Positions 36,570-47,613 of a DNA stretch of 64,000 bases are shown here, piece after piece. This DNA is from Monosiga brevicollis MX1. Taxonomy: Eukaryota; Opisthokonta; Choanoflagellata; Craspedida; Salpingoecidae. Every line of letters begins with the position of its first letter. Position 1 is the stretch's first letter. The DNA is taken from positions 155,342 through 219,341 of the forward strand of contig NW_001865057.1 of the NCBI RefSeq assembly GCF_000002865.3, in the 5' to 3' direction. The notes under the pieces are model-generated. The model was given only the letters and a program-made list of their open reading frames with translations. It was not told where the DNA came from and did no database searches. Made by a program: the position numbers and the translations under genes.

Positions 36570-36963
36570 GCGGCCTGCAGCCGTTCTAGGCATATGTGTG
36601 CTGACTCCGTTCAACGCCAAAGCTTTTTGTTTGCACATCCTGTTAGAAACTCATGTGGCATGCTGATCGTCTGGTGGTGTGTCACATCACTTTTCGCGCC
36701 TTTTTTTTCCCCTCATTTGTCAACAAATCCCAAAACGCTCTTTTGGCTGTTTGCTTCCTCATTTTCTCTCTCTCCCTCTCTCTTCTTTACCTCTCTCTCT
36801 CTCTTCTTTACCTCATTATCAATTCAGCCACCACCATCGCACAAGTTTGCACTTGTTTCTGGCGGCCGCTTTCACGCTCCTCAAAGACATCCATTTCCCG
36901 TTGATCATCTTGATGCTGATAGGCACGTCTTGCGAGTGCAAAGACGGGTGCTCTTAGTTCACA

Positions 36964-39783
36964 ATGTGGGATGTCAAACCCAACCAAGCTCGAATGCAAT
37001 CCTATTACTTGCGTTCAGAGCGTCTGCCACACAGCACCGTTCACGAAGAAGCTAGCACAGATACACGTGCAGCTCAAGTGCAGACTCGCTATCAGATTTT
37101 GACCCGGATATTGGCACATTCAAACCTGGGCGTGGCCGTGACCGTGGCGACTGATCCTGAGACATCTGCTCCAGTCTTGTTGTGTGTAGCTCAAGCTAGA
37201 TTTTTTGCCACACGCGCGTGGCGAACGGTCATTGAACGTCATGAACTCGCCCCCTGCTTCTCGGATCTGCAAGCTGCATCTTTACATGATGTATGTGGTA
37301 TGTGATTTGCAGCGATGATCATTTGGTTCTCATACCAACATTTTCCCTAAATAAGTAGATTGTGCGCGTTTTTCCGTTTTATCTGGCCTATAACTGGTCG
37401 GGCCTCGTGGTAGGCCAAGGCGAGAGCTGCCTGGTTATTCCTCATTTGAGTAAGAGCAAGTTGACCTCTTTATAATCGTATGAAGTAAACGTTCTAGGAA
37501 ACGGGTGCTCATATCATTTGGCAGGTCATCTGCAACGGAAACCGGTCCCTGCTCTGGCCGTGCACTTTAAAACATGCCAAGATGCTTTGCAACTTGACCT
37601 GCAAATTGTACTTTGGAGTTATTGTACTACACCGGTTTGTGCGCGTGACGTGAGCTGGTACCTCACTGACCTTGGACAAGTTTTGATGCTGACAAACTCA
37701 TTCCCATTCGGAACCGAAATGCATGCAGCTCGAGGCCCTAGTGTCGACAGCCACCGCTGCGCAGGCTCGGGGAGGTCAGCTCGTGACAACGGATCAGGTT
37801 GGCTCGCTGGACAAGATCTGATAAATGCATTTTTCCTACGACGATCGTTTTTAAGTCACAGTAGCTCTCGTGCACACAGCCCAATTTTCTTACTCAGAGC
37901 GATTTCGCATGATATGATGGCAGGAGGGATGCCTGGAGATGCCTTCGCGCGGCAATGGCGCGTTCTCATGCTTACGCGCGATCCTCAAGGGCATAGTGAT
38001 TTCTGTGCTTCATGGTCAAATCAGGTGACTCAAGCTGACATGATGCTCCCGAAATTGGATTTTGTCGCCTCACTTGATAGCTCTGATGTGAGCGTACATC
38101 CTGGAGCCTGACCTCTGAATTTTCCAATTAGTTTGGCATTGACGTCCCGCTGGCATGTCAGGCCTCTGACAACATCATGGTCCATCTTGAGCGTCCTGGT
38201 CAGCAGCATTACGCAGCACTGGAAACGCTCTTGTTCGAACCCCCCATCACAATCTCTAACCGGAAAATGGAAGCCGAGGCGTACGTTGCTCCATGACGGC
38301 ACCAACAAGACTGAGTGCCACACGGAATCATCTCACACGCATTGCGTCGTCCTGGGTTGTCGTACTTGCTGCCAGTGCTGCAAGCCTGGCACCAGGAGTT
38401 GATGAAGCGATTGGGCTATTGGAGGTGCTAGGCTGTCAAGCTTCACAGGTTGGATCCCGGCGTTTTCTTTTTTTTTTCCTCAACCTCATCCCACTCCTCG
38501 GCGATACTTCATGTATTCAAACCCTACTCGCTCAGGTTAAATGTGTGGCAGCAGCCCCAGCAGCACTCAAGGCGATGTCTAAAGACGTTCCTCTCGGCTT
38601 GTCTGATGACGCTGCCCTCCCACAATCGCTGGAAGCAAAGGCCACTGACACTGTGCAGTCCACGCCGCGCGGTAAGAACACCAGCAATATGATTTATTTT
38701 CAAACACTGCTGGGCTACCCAAACATAATTTGACACGATCGACCATGTTGGGGTCACACGCAGCAGCCCGGCGACGCTTGAAATTCGGAGCTGGTAAGGC
38801 AAAGCGTGATATGCCACAGCCAGCAAAAGCCGCGACTGCCCCGAAGAAGGCTCGACTAGTGGCTACACAGCCAGCAAAAGCTGCGACTGCCCCGAAGAAG
38901 GCTCGACTAGTGGCTACACAGCCAGCAGAAGCCGCGACTGCCCCGAAGAAGACTCGATCGGTGGCTACACAGCCAGCAGAAGTCGCGACTGTCCCGAAGA
39001 AGACTCGATCGGTGGCTACACAGCCAGCAGAAGCCGCGACTGCCCCGAAGAAGACTCGATCGGTGGCTACACAGCCAGCAGAAGTCGCGACTGTCCCGAA
39101 GAAGACTCGATCGGTGGCTACACAGCCAGCAGAAGCCGCGACTGCCCCGAAGAAGACTCGATCGAAGGTTACACAGCCAGCAGAAGCCGCGACTGCCCCG
39201 AAGAAGACTCGATCGGTGGCTACACAGCCAGCAGAAGTCGCGACTGTCCCGAAGAAGACTCGATCGGTGGCTACACAGCCAGCAGAAGCCGCGACTGCCC
39301 CGAAGAAGACTCGATCGAAGGTTACACAGCAGGCGGCAACTGCTGGCCAGAATGGCGGGTCCCAGACCGTCACGGCTCCCCGGCAGGCGGCCTCATCTGC
39401 CACAGTCATCCAGGAGGTGCGTCAAGTGGTTTAGTCTTCCCATACATCGCATCCGAAACGCGTCAAGTCTTTATGTTTTCATTCAAATCTTGCTCACTTT
39501 GCGCGATAGTTGGACATGGCCAATGCCGCATCGCGCGAGGCGTGGTCATCGTTAGACCCCTCCTCTTTGAGTGTTCTTCAAATGAGGGATTGGCTGCAGA
39601 AGCGGGGCATCAAAGTATGAGCTTGACTGATTAGGTGGTGGCACGTTGCAATCTGATCGCCATTGCTGACTTTGCGTTGGTGCATCTTAGGGCTTGCGGC
39701 GTTTGAAGCAACAACAGTTACGAAAACTCATCGAAAACGAGATGCAGTCTACCCATGAACAACTAAGCCCAACACATCCATAG
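36964..39783 (+). CDS. Unrecognised protein with ten Lys-rich 17-residue repeats and a SAP-like C-terminus
   Basis: ATG 36964 (MWDVKPNQARMQSYYLRSER) begins a multi-exon gene. Early exons look folded: YQILTRILAHSNLGVAVTVA, then in phase IVRVFPFYLAYNW and VVGQGESCLVIPHL, LAVHFKTCQDALQLDLQIVL, LEALVSTATAAQARGGQLVT, FGIDVPLACQASDNIMVHLE and EAIGLLEVLGCQASQ. From 38817 to 39326 lie ten 51-bp repeats (consensus QPAEAATAPKKTRSVAT), giving a strongly basic tail like those of chromatin or microtubule binders. The last exons give LSVLQMRDWLQKRGIKG and LRRLKQQQLRKLIENEM, which resembles a SAP DNA-binding helix-turn-helix, then TAG at 39781-39783. A nuclear role is inferred. No orthologue recognised; the IVRVFPF block faintly recalls DNA-repair scaffold proteins, but I cannot support that. 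Confidence 0.75.
38817..39326 (+). repeat. 51-bp coding minisatellite, about 10 copies, with 102-bp higher-order unit
   Basis: Tandem copies encode QPA[KE][AV]AT[AV]PKK[AT]R[LS][VK][AV]T. Copies 1-2 are type KA...ARL. From copy 3 on, types EAATAPKKTRS and EVATVPKKTRS alternate, with KVT ends at copies 7 and 10. Nearly identical at the DNA level, so recent expansion is likely. Confidence 0.95.
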
Positions 39784-39937
39784 CTAACTTATAATTGACC
39801 AGCTTCGAGTTTTAGTTTTGGCGCGTTACTCGATAGTGTCGTGATTGTGCAGTGCAAAGCAACGTGACACGCGCGAAGCACAGCGATGGCAAGAAAAACT
39901 AATTGAGAACAGCTGAGAAAATGATAAAGAAAATACA

Positions 39938-39961
39938 AAAAAAAAAAAAAAAAAAAAAAAA
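39938..39961. repeat. Poly-A tract
   Basis: About 24 A residues in the convergent spacer (39784-40198) between the repeat gene and PMS1. Nothing else stands out there. Confidence 0.9.
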
Positions 39962-40198
39962 GAAATTCAATGACGGACTCAATTTTTCGGCCCAATCGCT
40001 TTTGTCTCTTAAACCTCTCCCACTCTTAATTATTTTCCTCATCAGATTTCAAATTAACATGCCTATCATGTCAGGCACGACTCTGTAAGGCACACGTGCC
40101 ACATATTGAGATTGCCATCAGATACGCCGTCGATTCATCCGTCTGTCTCGAAATTGTTGACGGGCAAGTTCATGGCAGAGACATGGCCCATGGTCATC

Positions 40199-43100
40199 TC
40201 AGAGAGTCTCAAAAGCTTGTTCAAGGGCCTCGTCTTCGGCGCCATAGACAGAGCTTAGATGCACTGTGACGGCACCGGCCAGCTCGCAAAGTTGTTGCAC
40301 CTACAAATCATAAAATTCAAGGGCCGTGGAAGAGAGTGTCTTGTCAGCGAACAACACGGTTTGATTGCGAATGTCGTACAGTCACAAACCGTGCTGATGT
40401 TGGATGGATGAATATTCAGGCAGACGAGGCACACCTGGTTTCGACATTGTCAAATGGGCCCGCACCAAGTCACGCAGCCACTGCAAAGCCATCAAGTTGA
40501 TTGGCGGCCAGGCCTCAATAATAAACAGCTGGCCCCGAGCCTTCCGGACAAGGACCCCTGCTCTCCAAATCGTGCGGCAAGGGTGCGGCAAGCAGGGATC
40601 AGACAAGGCCAGGGTCGAGCCGACGCCAACAGTGGCAATGTCTTACCATTGAGTTCAAGCCAGTTGCACGACAACAGTTCAGATTCGGCGCGCCTGAGAT
40701 GGATGCGTCAGAGGGCCATGAGGTGATGGCAGCAACGGCGATCGAGAACAAGGGCTACGTCGCAAGCCTGGCAGTTCGCACGCGGGTTCTGGACGTGTAG
40801 GTTGTGCATTAAGACATGCCCAAGCAGAGGCATCCATGTCCTCTTGGCGCACGCTATGGGGTAATTTCAGCTTTTCACGCGGTAGCTCAGCGGCTGCCAT
40901 CAGTTTGGTGTGAAAGTGCGCAGCGCGTGACCTGAGAAGAAACAGCACCACCATCACCACCACAACAACAACAACGATACCAACCCAAATCAAAGCCCAT
41001 TGGTCAATGAGCACCTGTTCGAGGAGCAGCCACGCACAAAGTGATGTTCAAATGTGACTTACCGTTGATAGTCAAGAATGCGAAGCTCTTGACCGTTGAT
41101 GTCATGCACGACCCAGAAATTGCGGTTTTGCAGGGGTCCCACGACACGGATACTATTGGCCACAAATGTATGAGCACAGTCCTTTGCGTAACAGGCGCGA
41201 AGAGCAATGGCTGCACAGAAGCTCCAGAGAAAAGCGTACCGCCGAGCCGAATCAGTCTGGCTAGCAAAGCGTGTACAGGGCTGGTTTGGCTTGGATCGGA
41301 GCAAATGATCAGTATGCAATATCTTGCGGGTAGCTGAGCGCTGCTGTCGTGCAAAGAGCGCGCGAAGCCGACCGGGCGACGAGAGCGCCTTCCGAGTTCC
41401 CTGCCATGTGTTCGTATCAAGAGGCTGATTGGTGACATCCAATGAATTGGTTGAGCTCGACAGTCGGCGTGGTCGCTTGGCAGCCCCATTCGGAGGCTCT
41501 GGGGTCGCGGAAGTGCTTGTTGTCTGACTAGCGGCGTCTTCGACTCGAAGCATGTTACTGCTTGGTGGTGAGGCGGGCGGGAGCACGGGGCCGAAGGATA
41601 ACGTGTCTCCATGTGGGGCTAGCGTTGATGTTGGTATTGTCGTGGGTTGTTCGTCTGAAGCGCTGGGTAGGGCCGTGAGGGTTTCAGCGGAGGTAGTGCC
41701 ACTTGGCTCTGGAGATGGGTCTTCAGACTCTGAATGTACGTGTGCATTTGCTTGCGCGGATTCATCAGGTATCCGACAATCCGCGGCTGGCTGCGAGGAC
41801 ACCAAACGCCCTGCCTGTAGTGTCGTACCCAGGGGTAGGGCATAATAGGCGGCACAGGCAGTTTCAAACGCTTGCAAAAGCTCGTCTTGTTGTTCCATAA
41901 AGTATTGCAGCTTATCAACGGCAACATTGATGTCGAGGGTTGGTGCAGCGACTCGAAGCTGCAGATAGAGGTGGGCCCATCGTCGGCGCCCAGAGCCTTT
42001 CCACCAGTGCTTGTTTAAAGCGTAGAGAAACGGGCGACCGTCAACGTACCGGTCGTTGACAAAGACAAATGCCCGGTCCCCTTGACTGCGGGATATGGCT
42101 TCGATAGGGGCCTCGCGACGTGGGACATAGGCTTCGAAGTGACCGGCTGGAGTGTTTCCACTCAAAGCATGTAAGCTGTGAACGTGAACGGCGCCAAAGG
42201 TAGCACCAATAGCACCCAAAAAATCCTTGGCCGCTCGTTTACGCCAGGTGACAGCGTTGCGGCCTGTGGCGCTAAACTGCAAGTGGAGGCCTGGGTGGAT
42301 AAGGCCATATGCACGGCAGTAGTGCTGTGCCAGAGCCATCTCTTGTTTGCGGGCAGAGGCTGCTTGATGCGCCTGCAGATAAACCGAGGCAAGAGGCAGA
42401 AGCATGTAATCATTCGTCATGTCAAGCATGTACACAAAACAAGCACCCTCTGACATGCCAACAGCCAAATCGTTTCGTCATGCTGCACTGAGAGCAGGAA
42501 CCAACCAACCTGGCGACGGACAGGCAAAGCATGGAAGAGACGGGTTACTACGATGCTGGTGCCCACGCCCGCATTGGCTGTCAAAGTAGGGCGAGGGCGC
42601 GGTTCCTAGAAGCAGGACCCGCATCAGTCAGCCCGTTGCTTGAAGACCCCCCACTCGCTGGAATTGCGCTTGGCCAAGACTTTAACGCTCCAATCTGCAC
42701 TGTCATGTGCGTCGCAGGTGCGGTGTGTTAGCAAGATTCGCGCCATCCAAACCTTTGAGCGTAGGGTGAGTTGGCGGGCGGGCGTGTTGGCATGCTGCGC
42801 CGAAGTGATGACAAGTTCAGCCGCGCACTCGCGAATGCTGGACAAGGCTACAAAATAAGCGAGCAAGCAAGTCATTGGCCAACGGAGCAAGGTGTCTTTG
42901 TGAGGCCGCCAAAACTCTGTGGCAGCACAATGAGTGCATTTCCTCAGCGGCTGTGCCCTCACCTTCGCCCCGGAAACCCAGAGTGGCGAGGTGTTGCAGC
43001 TCATCAATGGATGCCAACTTGCTGGTGCAGTGCGGTTCGGCAATTACAGCCAGATCGGCCTAAATCACACCCCAGTATGGCAAGGTCGTGCAGTGGTCAT

Positions 43101-43431
43101 GTTACAAGTTCAAGCAGGCCATTGAGCGAGCATTTGCACGGATGCGCGTGGTTGCAGCAAGCATGATCACCTCGCTCATGCCTTTGCCGTTGTCGGTGAC
43201 CCGGATCAAGTCAAGGCCTGCATTGGCAAGGCGAACGTCAATGTTGGTGGCGCCTGCATCGATGCTGTTTTCAATCAGCTCCTTGACCACCTGGGAGGCG
43301 GTGGGCACCACCTGCTCGCTGCTCAATCTGCGCTGACACGCCGCGCTGAGGAGGCGCAGTGATGGTGGCTCAGACTGGTTGTCTTCGGTCTCGTTGTCGG
43401 CCGACACAGGGTCTGGTTCTGCATCTTCCAT
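40199..43431 (-). CDS. PMS1: MutL-family mismatch-repair protein, PMS1-like
   Basis: MutL homologue of the GHKL ATPase family; eukaryotic PMS1 partners MLH1 in the nucleus. ATG at 43431-43429. The first exon gives LRLLSAACQRRLSSEQVVPT, the ATP-site motif VVKELIENSIDAGATNIDV and VTDNGKGM. Then ELQHLATLGFRGE (motif GFRGEA, near 42975), exons to 42470, and a large exon (about 42468-41070) with HSLHALSGNTPAGHFEAYVP, RAFVFVNDRYVDGRPFLYAL and VAAPTLDINVAVDKLQYFME, the PMS1-type transducer. A disordered linker follows. The C-terminal domain begins SIRVVGPLQNRNFWVVHDIN, ELRILDYQR, then after an intron SRAAHFHTKLMAAAELPREK, ARAESELLSCNWLELN, and a last part reading VRKARGQLFIIEAWPPINLM and, by the most consistent splice, LVQQLCELAG to TGA 40199. 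The endonuclease motif DQHAxxExxxxE and a CPHGRP-like end are not visible. Last two exon joins are uncertain. Confidence 0.85.
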
Positions 43432-43618
43432 GGTCCCCTCTCCCAGCCACTCTCAGCCCTAACCTATAGACTCAAAGCCGACCACCTCCCGCCTGCCAAT
43501 GCCCTGCCAGCAAAAGTGAGCGGTCACCCCGGCGGTCTCGTGTGTGTGTGCGTGCTGAAACTGTTGTTTCAGTTTTATTGCTTTTGACGTTTTTTGATCA
43601 AATTTGATCAAAAAAATT

Positions 43619-43716
<98 letters not shown>

Positions 43717-43794
43717 CTTTTCCAATTTCTCTCTCTGTCTGTCTCTCTCTGTCCCTCTCAACGCGACGAATCCCCTTGTGGCGACAAGGCAGCA
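43432..43794. repeat. Divergent spacer with (CT)n microsatellite
   Basis: Head-to-head region of PMS1 (-) and the dynamin-like GTPase (+). A CT run occupies about 43620-43714, followed by a pyrimidine-rich stretch to 43760. The start codon of the GTPase is only 80 bases beyond the pure run, so the tract is probably in its leader or core promoter. Confidence 0.85.
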
Positions 43795-46689
43795 ATGGCG
43801 GCGCGGCGGCTGGTGGCTGGTGGTGGTGGTGGTGGTGGTGAGGGTGAGGGGGGAGGCAAGGATGACAAGGATGCGCAGGCCCAAGCACGAGCCAGTTACA
43901 GTCGTGAGCAGATCATGCAAAAGCTGCAGGCACTCTACAACACTGACCATACAGGTGTGTGGCTCAGCGCTTCGTGTTTGACCACAGCCGCCTGGGTCGG
44001 GGCATGCTCATGGAGTGGAGTTTGCATAATGACAACCGTGCATAGGTCTTTGTGCCATCGGTCAGCGGCTGGGTCTCAAGATTCATGCACCCCAGTCTAA
44101 GGTAAAGTTTTTGCCGGCTGTCTCCGTCTGCGGGAAGGCCGCCACGAAAAGGGGCATTCCAGTCGCCCTGTGCGCCAGACTGAGTGCTCTGACTTGTATG
44201 GGCGCAGGTGACAGTGTTGCTTGTGGGCAACCATTCTGCTGGCAAGAGTAGCTTTATCAACTGGTGAGTCGATACTCTCACATGCCCAGCTGCTTGGTTC
44301 TGAAGAGAGCTGTCAGGGATGAATATGGGGTGCTCTACTGTCCGGTTTTCGCAGGTACATCCAGGAGAACCTGCAAAAAACAGGCGTGGCCATGGAGACG
44401 AATACCGTCACCCTGGTGACACACGGGCAAAAGCGTGAAACTCTTGGCGTACGTCCTATTTTCTTCTCAGACGTGATAGTTTGTCTTCCTCGATCTTGCA
44501 GGGCGATCAGTCGCACTTCGAAGCTGACTTCTTGTGGTTGGGGCAGGGCGAAGCAACGATTCAAGCATTCCCCTACTTTAAGGACCTTGCTGAGCGGGCT
44601 GGGCTTGTCGGCAGTCTGACCACCCAGATTTCAACCTCTCGCGAGCGGGCCTTTCCACTGGTATGCAATGCTTGTCTTGGGTACATTACCTCGAGCAGGC
44701 GCTTTTTTTCGCAGCTCCCGTCTTCACATTCTGGATGGGACCAATGCCTCGCACTCGAAATGGTGGGTACCTTTCAGGTCACCTTCATTGATACGCCAGG
44801 TCTTGTCGATGGTGATCTCAAGTACACGTTTGACATTGAGACGGCGATCACACTGCTAGGTTTGTCCGCACATGTTGGCGCCGATGGATGTTCAAGTTGG
44901 GATGAGATGACACCTCACTGCATTTTACGAATTTGCAATCGTGGCCCTTGCTCCATGGTATGGACCCACACCCACGTTAGGGGCCAAGGCTGAGCTGACC
45001 TGCGTTTTTTTCGATCCGCTGGGTCAAGCTTTGTGCAAGCGCACGCTGGACATTGTTGGTGCGTGAAGGATACAAGGCAATTTCGTGACGCGCGGTGGTC
45101 CGGTCTTCTTTGTCACGTACCTGATTGCTGACACAGTCTGCCTGCCGTGTGGGGGGGTCCATGTGCGGTGGTCCATGTGTCTATCCTTGTAGAGCGCTTG
45201 CAAATAGCTGCCTCTGGTCAGCAAGGCAAAGTGCGATACTATCTGTCCAAGGCAGATACAGCAGGCACTGACAAGGTTGGTGGCTCGACTCAAAGCAACA
45301 AGAGTCTACTTCTTTGGGTGATGCATATCTCATGATTTCCATGGACTACTGGCGCAGGATCGGTTCAAGGTGATTACGCAGACAACACAAAACCTTTGCC
45401 GTCGGCCCGCGCTGAATAGCGTGGCTTTTGAAATGCCAGTGATTTACATTCCAGATGAAGAGGATGTAAGTTGACGCAGCGGTCCGCAGTCTGCCGAGGT
45501 CCTTGCACTTGACAGGACTCTGACTGACTTTCCCGACTGGTGCTCTCTTCTTTCGGTTGCATCCCGGAAATAGCCTCTGGCCAACCGCGTGCCCAACCAG
45601 ATTTACGAGCTCTGCGGAGCCATCGACGAGACAGTGCAGCATGTGGTACAGGTAATTCACGTGCTTGAGCAAGCGACTTGAGACTCGCGATAGGAAGGAG
45701 GAGATGCTGGCAACTTGAGCCCACGCCGACATTTTTATGATTTTGCTGATGTGTCTCCCTCATGGTGCACAGAACTCTCTCAACGGATTCAAGCATGATT
45801 GTCAACACCTGTTGGAGAAGATTGATGAAAAGTTGGAGTGGAGCTTGTCAGTTTGAAAGGCTACCTTGGGTGATGCCATTGCTCATCGTGTCTGGTGTTT
45901 GCCTGGTTGTTGGATTCTTCGAGTGTGCCCGCATGCACGCGCACACTGCTCAACCTTCAATGCTGACGGAATGCTCTGTCTTCCGGTTGCTCATCAGGCG
46001 TCGCAAGAGCCGGTGGTTCCGGGATCTTGTCACCGGTTTTCTTTGCTTGTCCGCTGCCTTGGGCATGTTGTTCATGAGCCTTTATAGCATTCTGTACCCT
46101 CCAGAGGTGAGGGGCGTGTCTGCGTCAGATCGTGTCATGATTGATGCTTTTCATGATGCCAGTGTGGCTCACTGCATCCTTAGGATGGTTATCAGGGCGC
46201 GATGCTTTCTCCGGGCCAGCGCGTTTATGCCGCAGTGTATTGTACGACCTGCTCGGCTCACAACATTCTGGTTTGGAAAAAATTTTGAGTCATATTTGCT
46301 GACCGCGTTGGGTCCAATGGTGCTCCTTCTGCCACAGACGCGACAGTCAATGTCTTTGCTATATCTGGCTCCTCCTTTGGAACATATGGCGGGATCTACC
46401 TTTTTGCACTCGTTGTCGTGGCGCTGGCCATCGTTGGCATTGGCAAGCTGTCTCGGTAGGTCGCAAGAAGCCACGTCCGTGCGTGTCTTGTTTCGACCAT
46501 TGCTCACATGTAAATTGGGGACGTAGACTTGGGCCCACGCTGACCAAAGCGGAGGTCAAGGCTCTGCACCACGACAAGGAGGTTGTGCAACGCACGCTGG
46601 AGAACAACTTTGAACGGCTCTATCGCCTCTACCTTGGTGAATCTGTGGGGGATGGTGCTCAGGCCACCGCCAAACCAAGCTCGTTCTAA
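43795..46689 (+). CDS. Dynamin/EHD-like large GTPase with two C-terminal membrane segments
   Basis: ATG 43795 starts a Gly-rich N-terminus (MAARRLVAGGG...), then YSREQIMQKLQALYNTDHT. The G domain follows over several exons: LGLKIHAP, Walker A LVGNHSAGKSSFINWYIQEN (about 44220-44380), KTGVAMETNTVTLVTHGQKR, FIDTPGLVDGDLKYTFDIET (DTPG, about 44785), VFFDPLGQALCKRTLDIV, RYYLSKADTAGTDK (SKAD in place of NKxD) and RFKVITQTTQNLCRRPALNS. After IYELCGAIDETVQHVVQ come helical segments and two probable membrane spans: LVTGFLCLSAALGMLFMSLY (about 46020-46090) and YGGIYLFALVVVALAIVGIG (about 46385-46450). A cytosolic tail has VVQRTLENNFERLYRLYLGE. Stop at 46687-46689. Family placement by the DTPG/SKAD pattern is firm at superfamily level only; substrate membrane unknown. 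Nucleotide exchange of SKAD for NKxD also occurs in EHD-like relatives. Confidence 0.8.
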
Positions 46690-47080
46690 GCTCGAATCTT
46701 GCGAGCAATGTGCGCTTTCCTCTTGGCACGCGTTTTCCATTCTGCGAATTGAACTTGCATGTGCCAGCAATGCTGATCGGCCAAAAAGGTCACAATCGGG
46801 AAACAAGACGAGCGGTGATTTACAGATTGATACATGCGCATGTAGCTTTTTTTTGGTGGCAGGCTTGTCATGTTTTGCTTGCATGCAACCACAGAATCAG
46901 TCACAAAGGAGGCGAACGCTTGCTGATGTTGATCGATTAGTCGAGTCGCCTGCCTTGTGTGACTTGGACCTTGGGGCCGACATGGTGTTGCTCACATGCA
47001 AGTCCAAGTAATTTCACCCAGGGCGCTGGCCATCTCATTGTGAACGGCCTGGGTCGAGAAGCGCTGGGGCGACCACAGAC
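46690..47080. other. Spacer before the small Cys-tailed gene; possible upstream exon
   Basis: About 390 bases. An open stretch from ATG 46882 (MQPQNQSQRRRTLADVDRLV) to about 47008 could be a first exon of the next gene, joining in phase to NAGATTDMGGPG through a short intron 47009-47062. The acceptor is not pyrimidine-rich, so I leave the gene start at 47081. Confidence 0.4.
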
Positions 47081-47613
47081 ATGGGCGGGCCAGGGCGGCG
47101 CATTGGGACCAACACGTCCCTTGACATGGATCAAGCTGTGGAGCTGCATCGCAACTTATCAAATTCCACCGCCCCTGCTGGTGCTGGTGCCGAGGGGGCT
47201 GGCTTCAATGGTAAACGTGGGCATGGGCGCCCCGCGTCGACGGGAAGCGGGTATAACGTTCTCATTGATGCCCTGAAATCGGCAGCGGGGGGCAGTTCCA
47301 GCGCAGCCAGTACTCTCCATGCGAGCACGGCTTCCAATTTACCCTCTGCACACGGCCAAACGTCTCGGCTGCCCAGCGTCCAGGAGCATCCAGCCCGTAC
47401 CATGCCCATGGCAGCATCAACGTCCCAGGGGCAAGCCGCTCGTAAGTGGCTCAAACAGAGTTCGTTCGTCTGACTGCATTCAGCCATTTGAAAGCAGGTA
47501 ATATGTTCTTGCTCACCTAAAGTACTTGATTGCATGTGCTTCATCCAGACTCATCGGACCCCAGCGCTGCACCAGCCAAAGGTGGCTGCCTCGGCTGCCT
47601 CGGCCGGAGATGA
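47081..47613 (+). CDS. Small Ser/Ala-rich protein with a Cys-containing C-terminal tail
   Basis: Two exons: 47081 to about 47440 (MGGPGRRIGTNTSLDMDQAV, ELHRNLSN, GYNVLIDALKSAAGGSSS) and, after a canonical GTAAGT donor and an acceptor at about 47550, a short exon coding HSSDPSAAPAKGGCLGCLGR plus a final Arg, TGA 47611-47613. Phase is consistent. The protein is mostly disordered. The GCLGCLGRR end resembles palmitoylated or membrane-tethering Cys tails (inference); it is not a CaaX box. An alternative upstream start at 46882 is possible. No family recognised. It sits between the GTPase and TNPO3 in the same orientation. Confidence 0.5.

Noticed and set aside
38579-39409. 276-codon minus-strand frame rich in Phe, Ala and Val
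   Set aside because: Antisense shadow of the 51-bp repeat, open only because the repeat unit is a multiple of three.
40199-40400. Apparent in-frame TAG just before the last PMS1 exon
   Set aside because: A phase-0 donor after WLRDL and the acceptor ending in that TAG remove it by normal splicing.
40679-41014. Hydrophobic frame with a run of Val that looks like a membrane span
   Set aside because: It falls in a PMS1 intron; the phase-consistent splice goes from ...DYQR to SRAAHFH and skips it.
43594-44100. Long Ser-Leu or Glu-Arg frames over the CT tract (also 47680-48170 and 63460-64000)
   Set aside because: Microsatellite artefacts overlapping real gene starts or introns.
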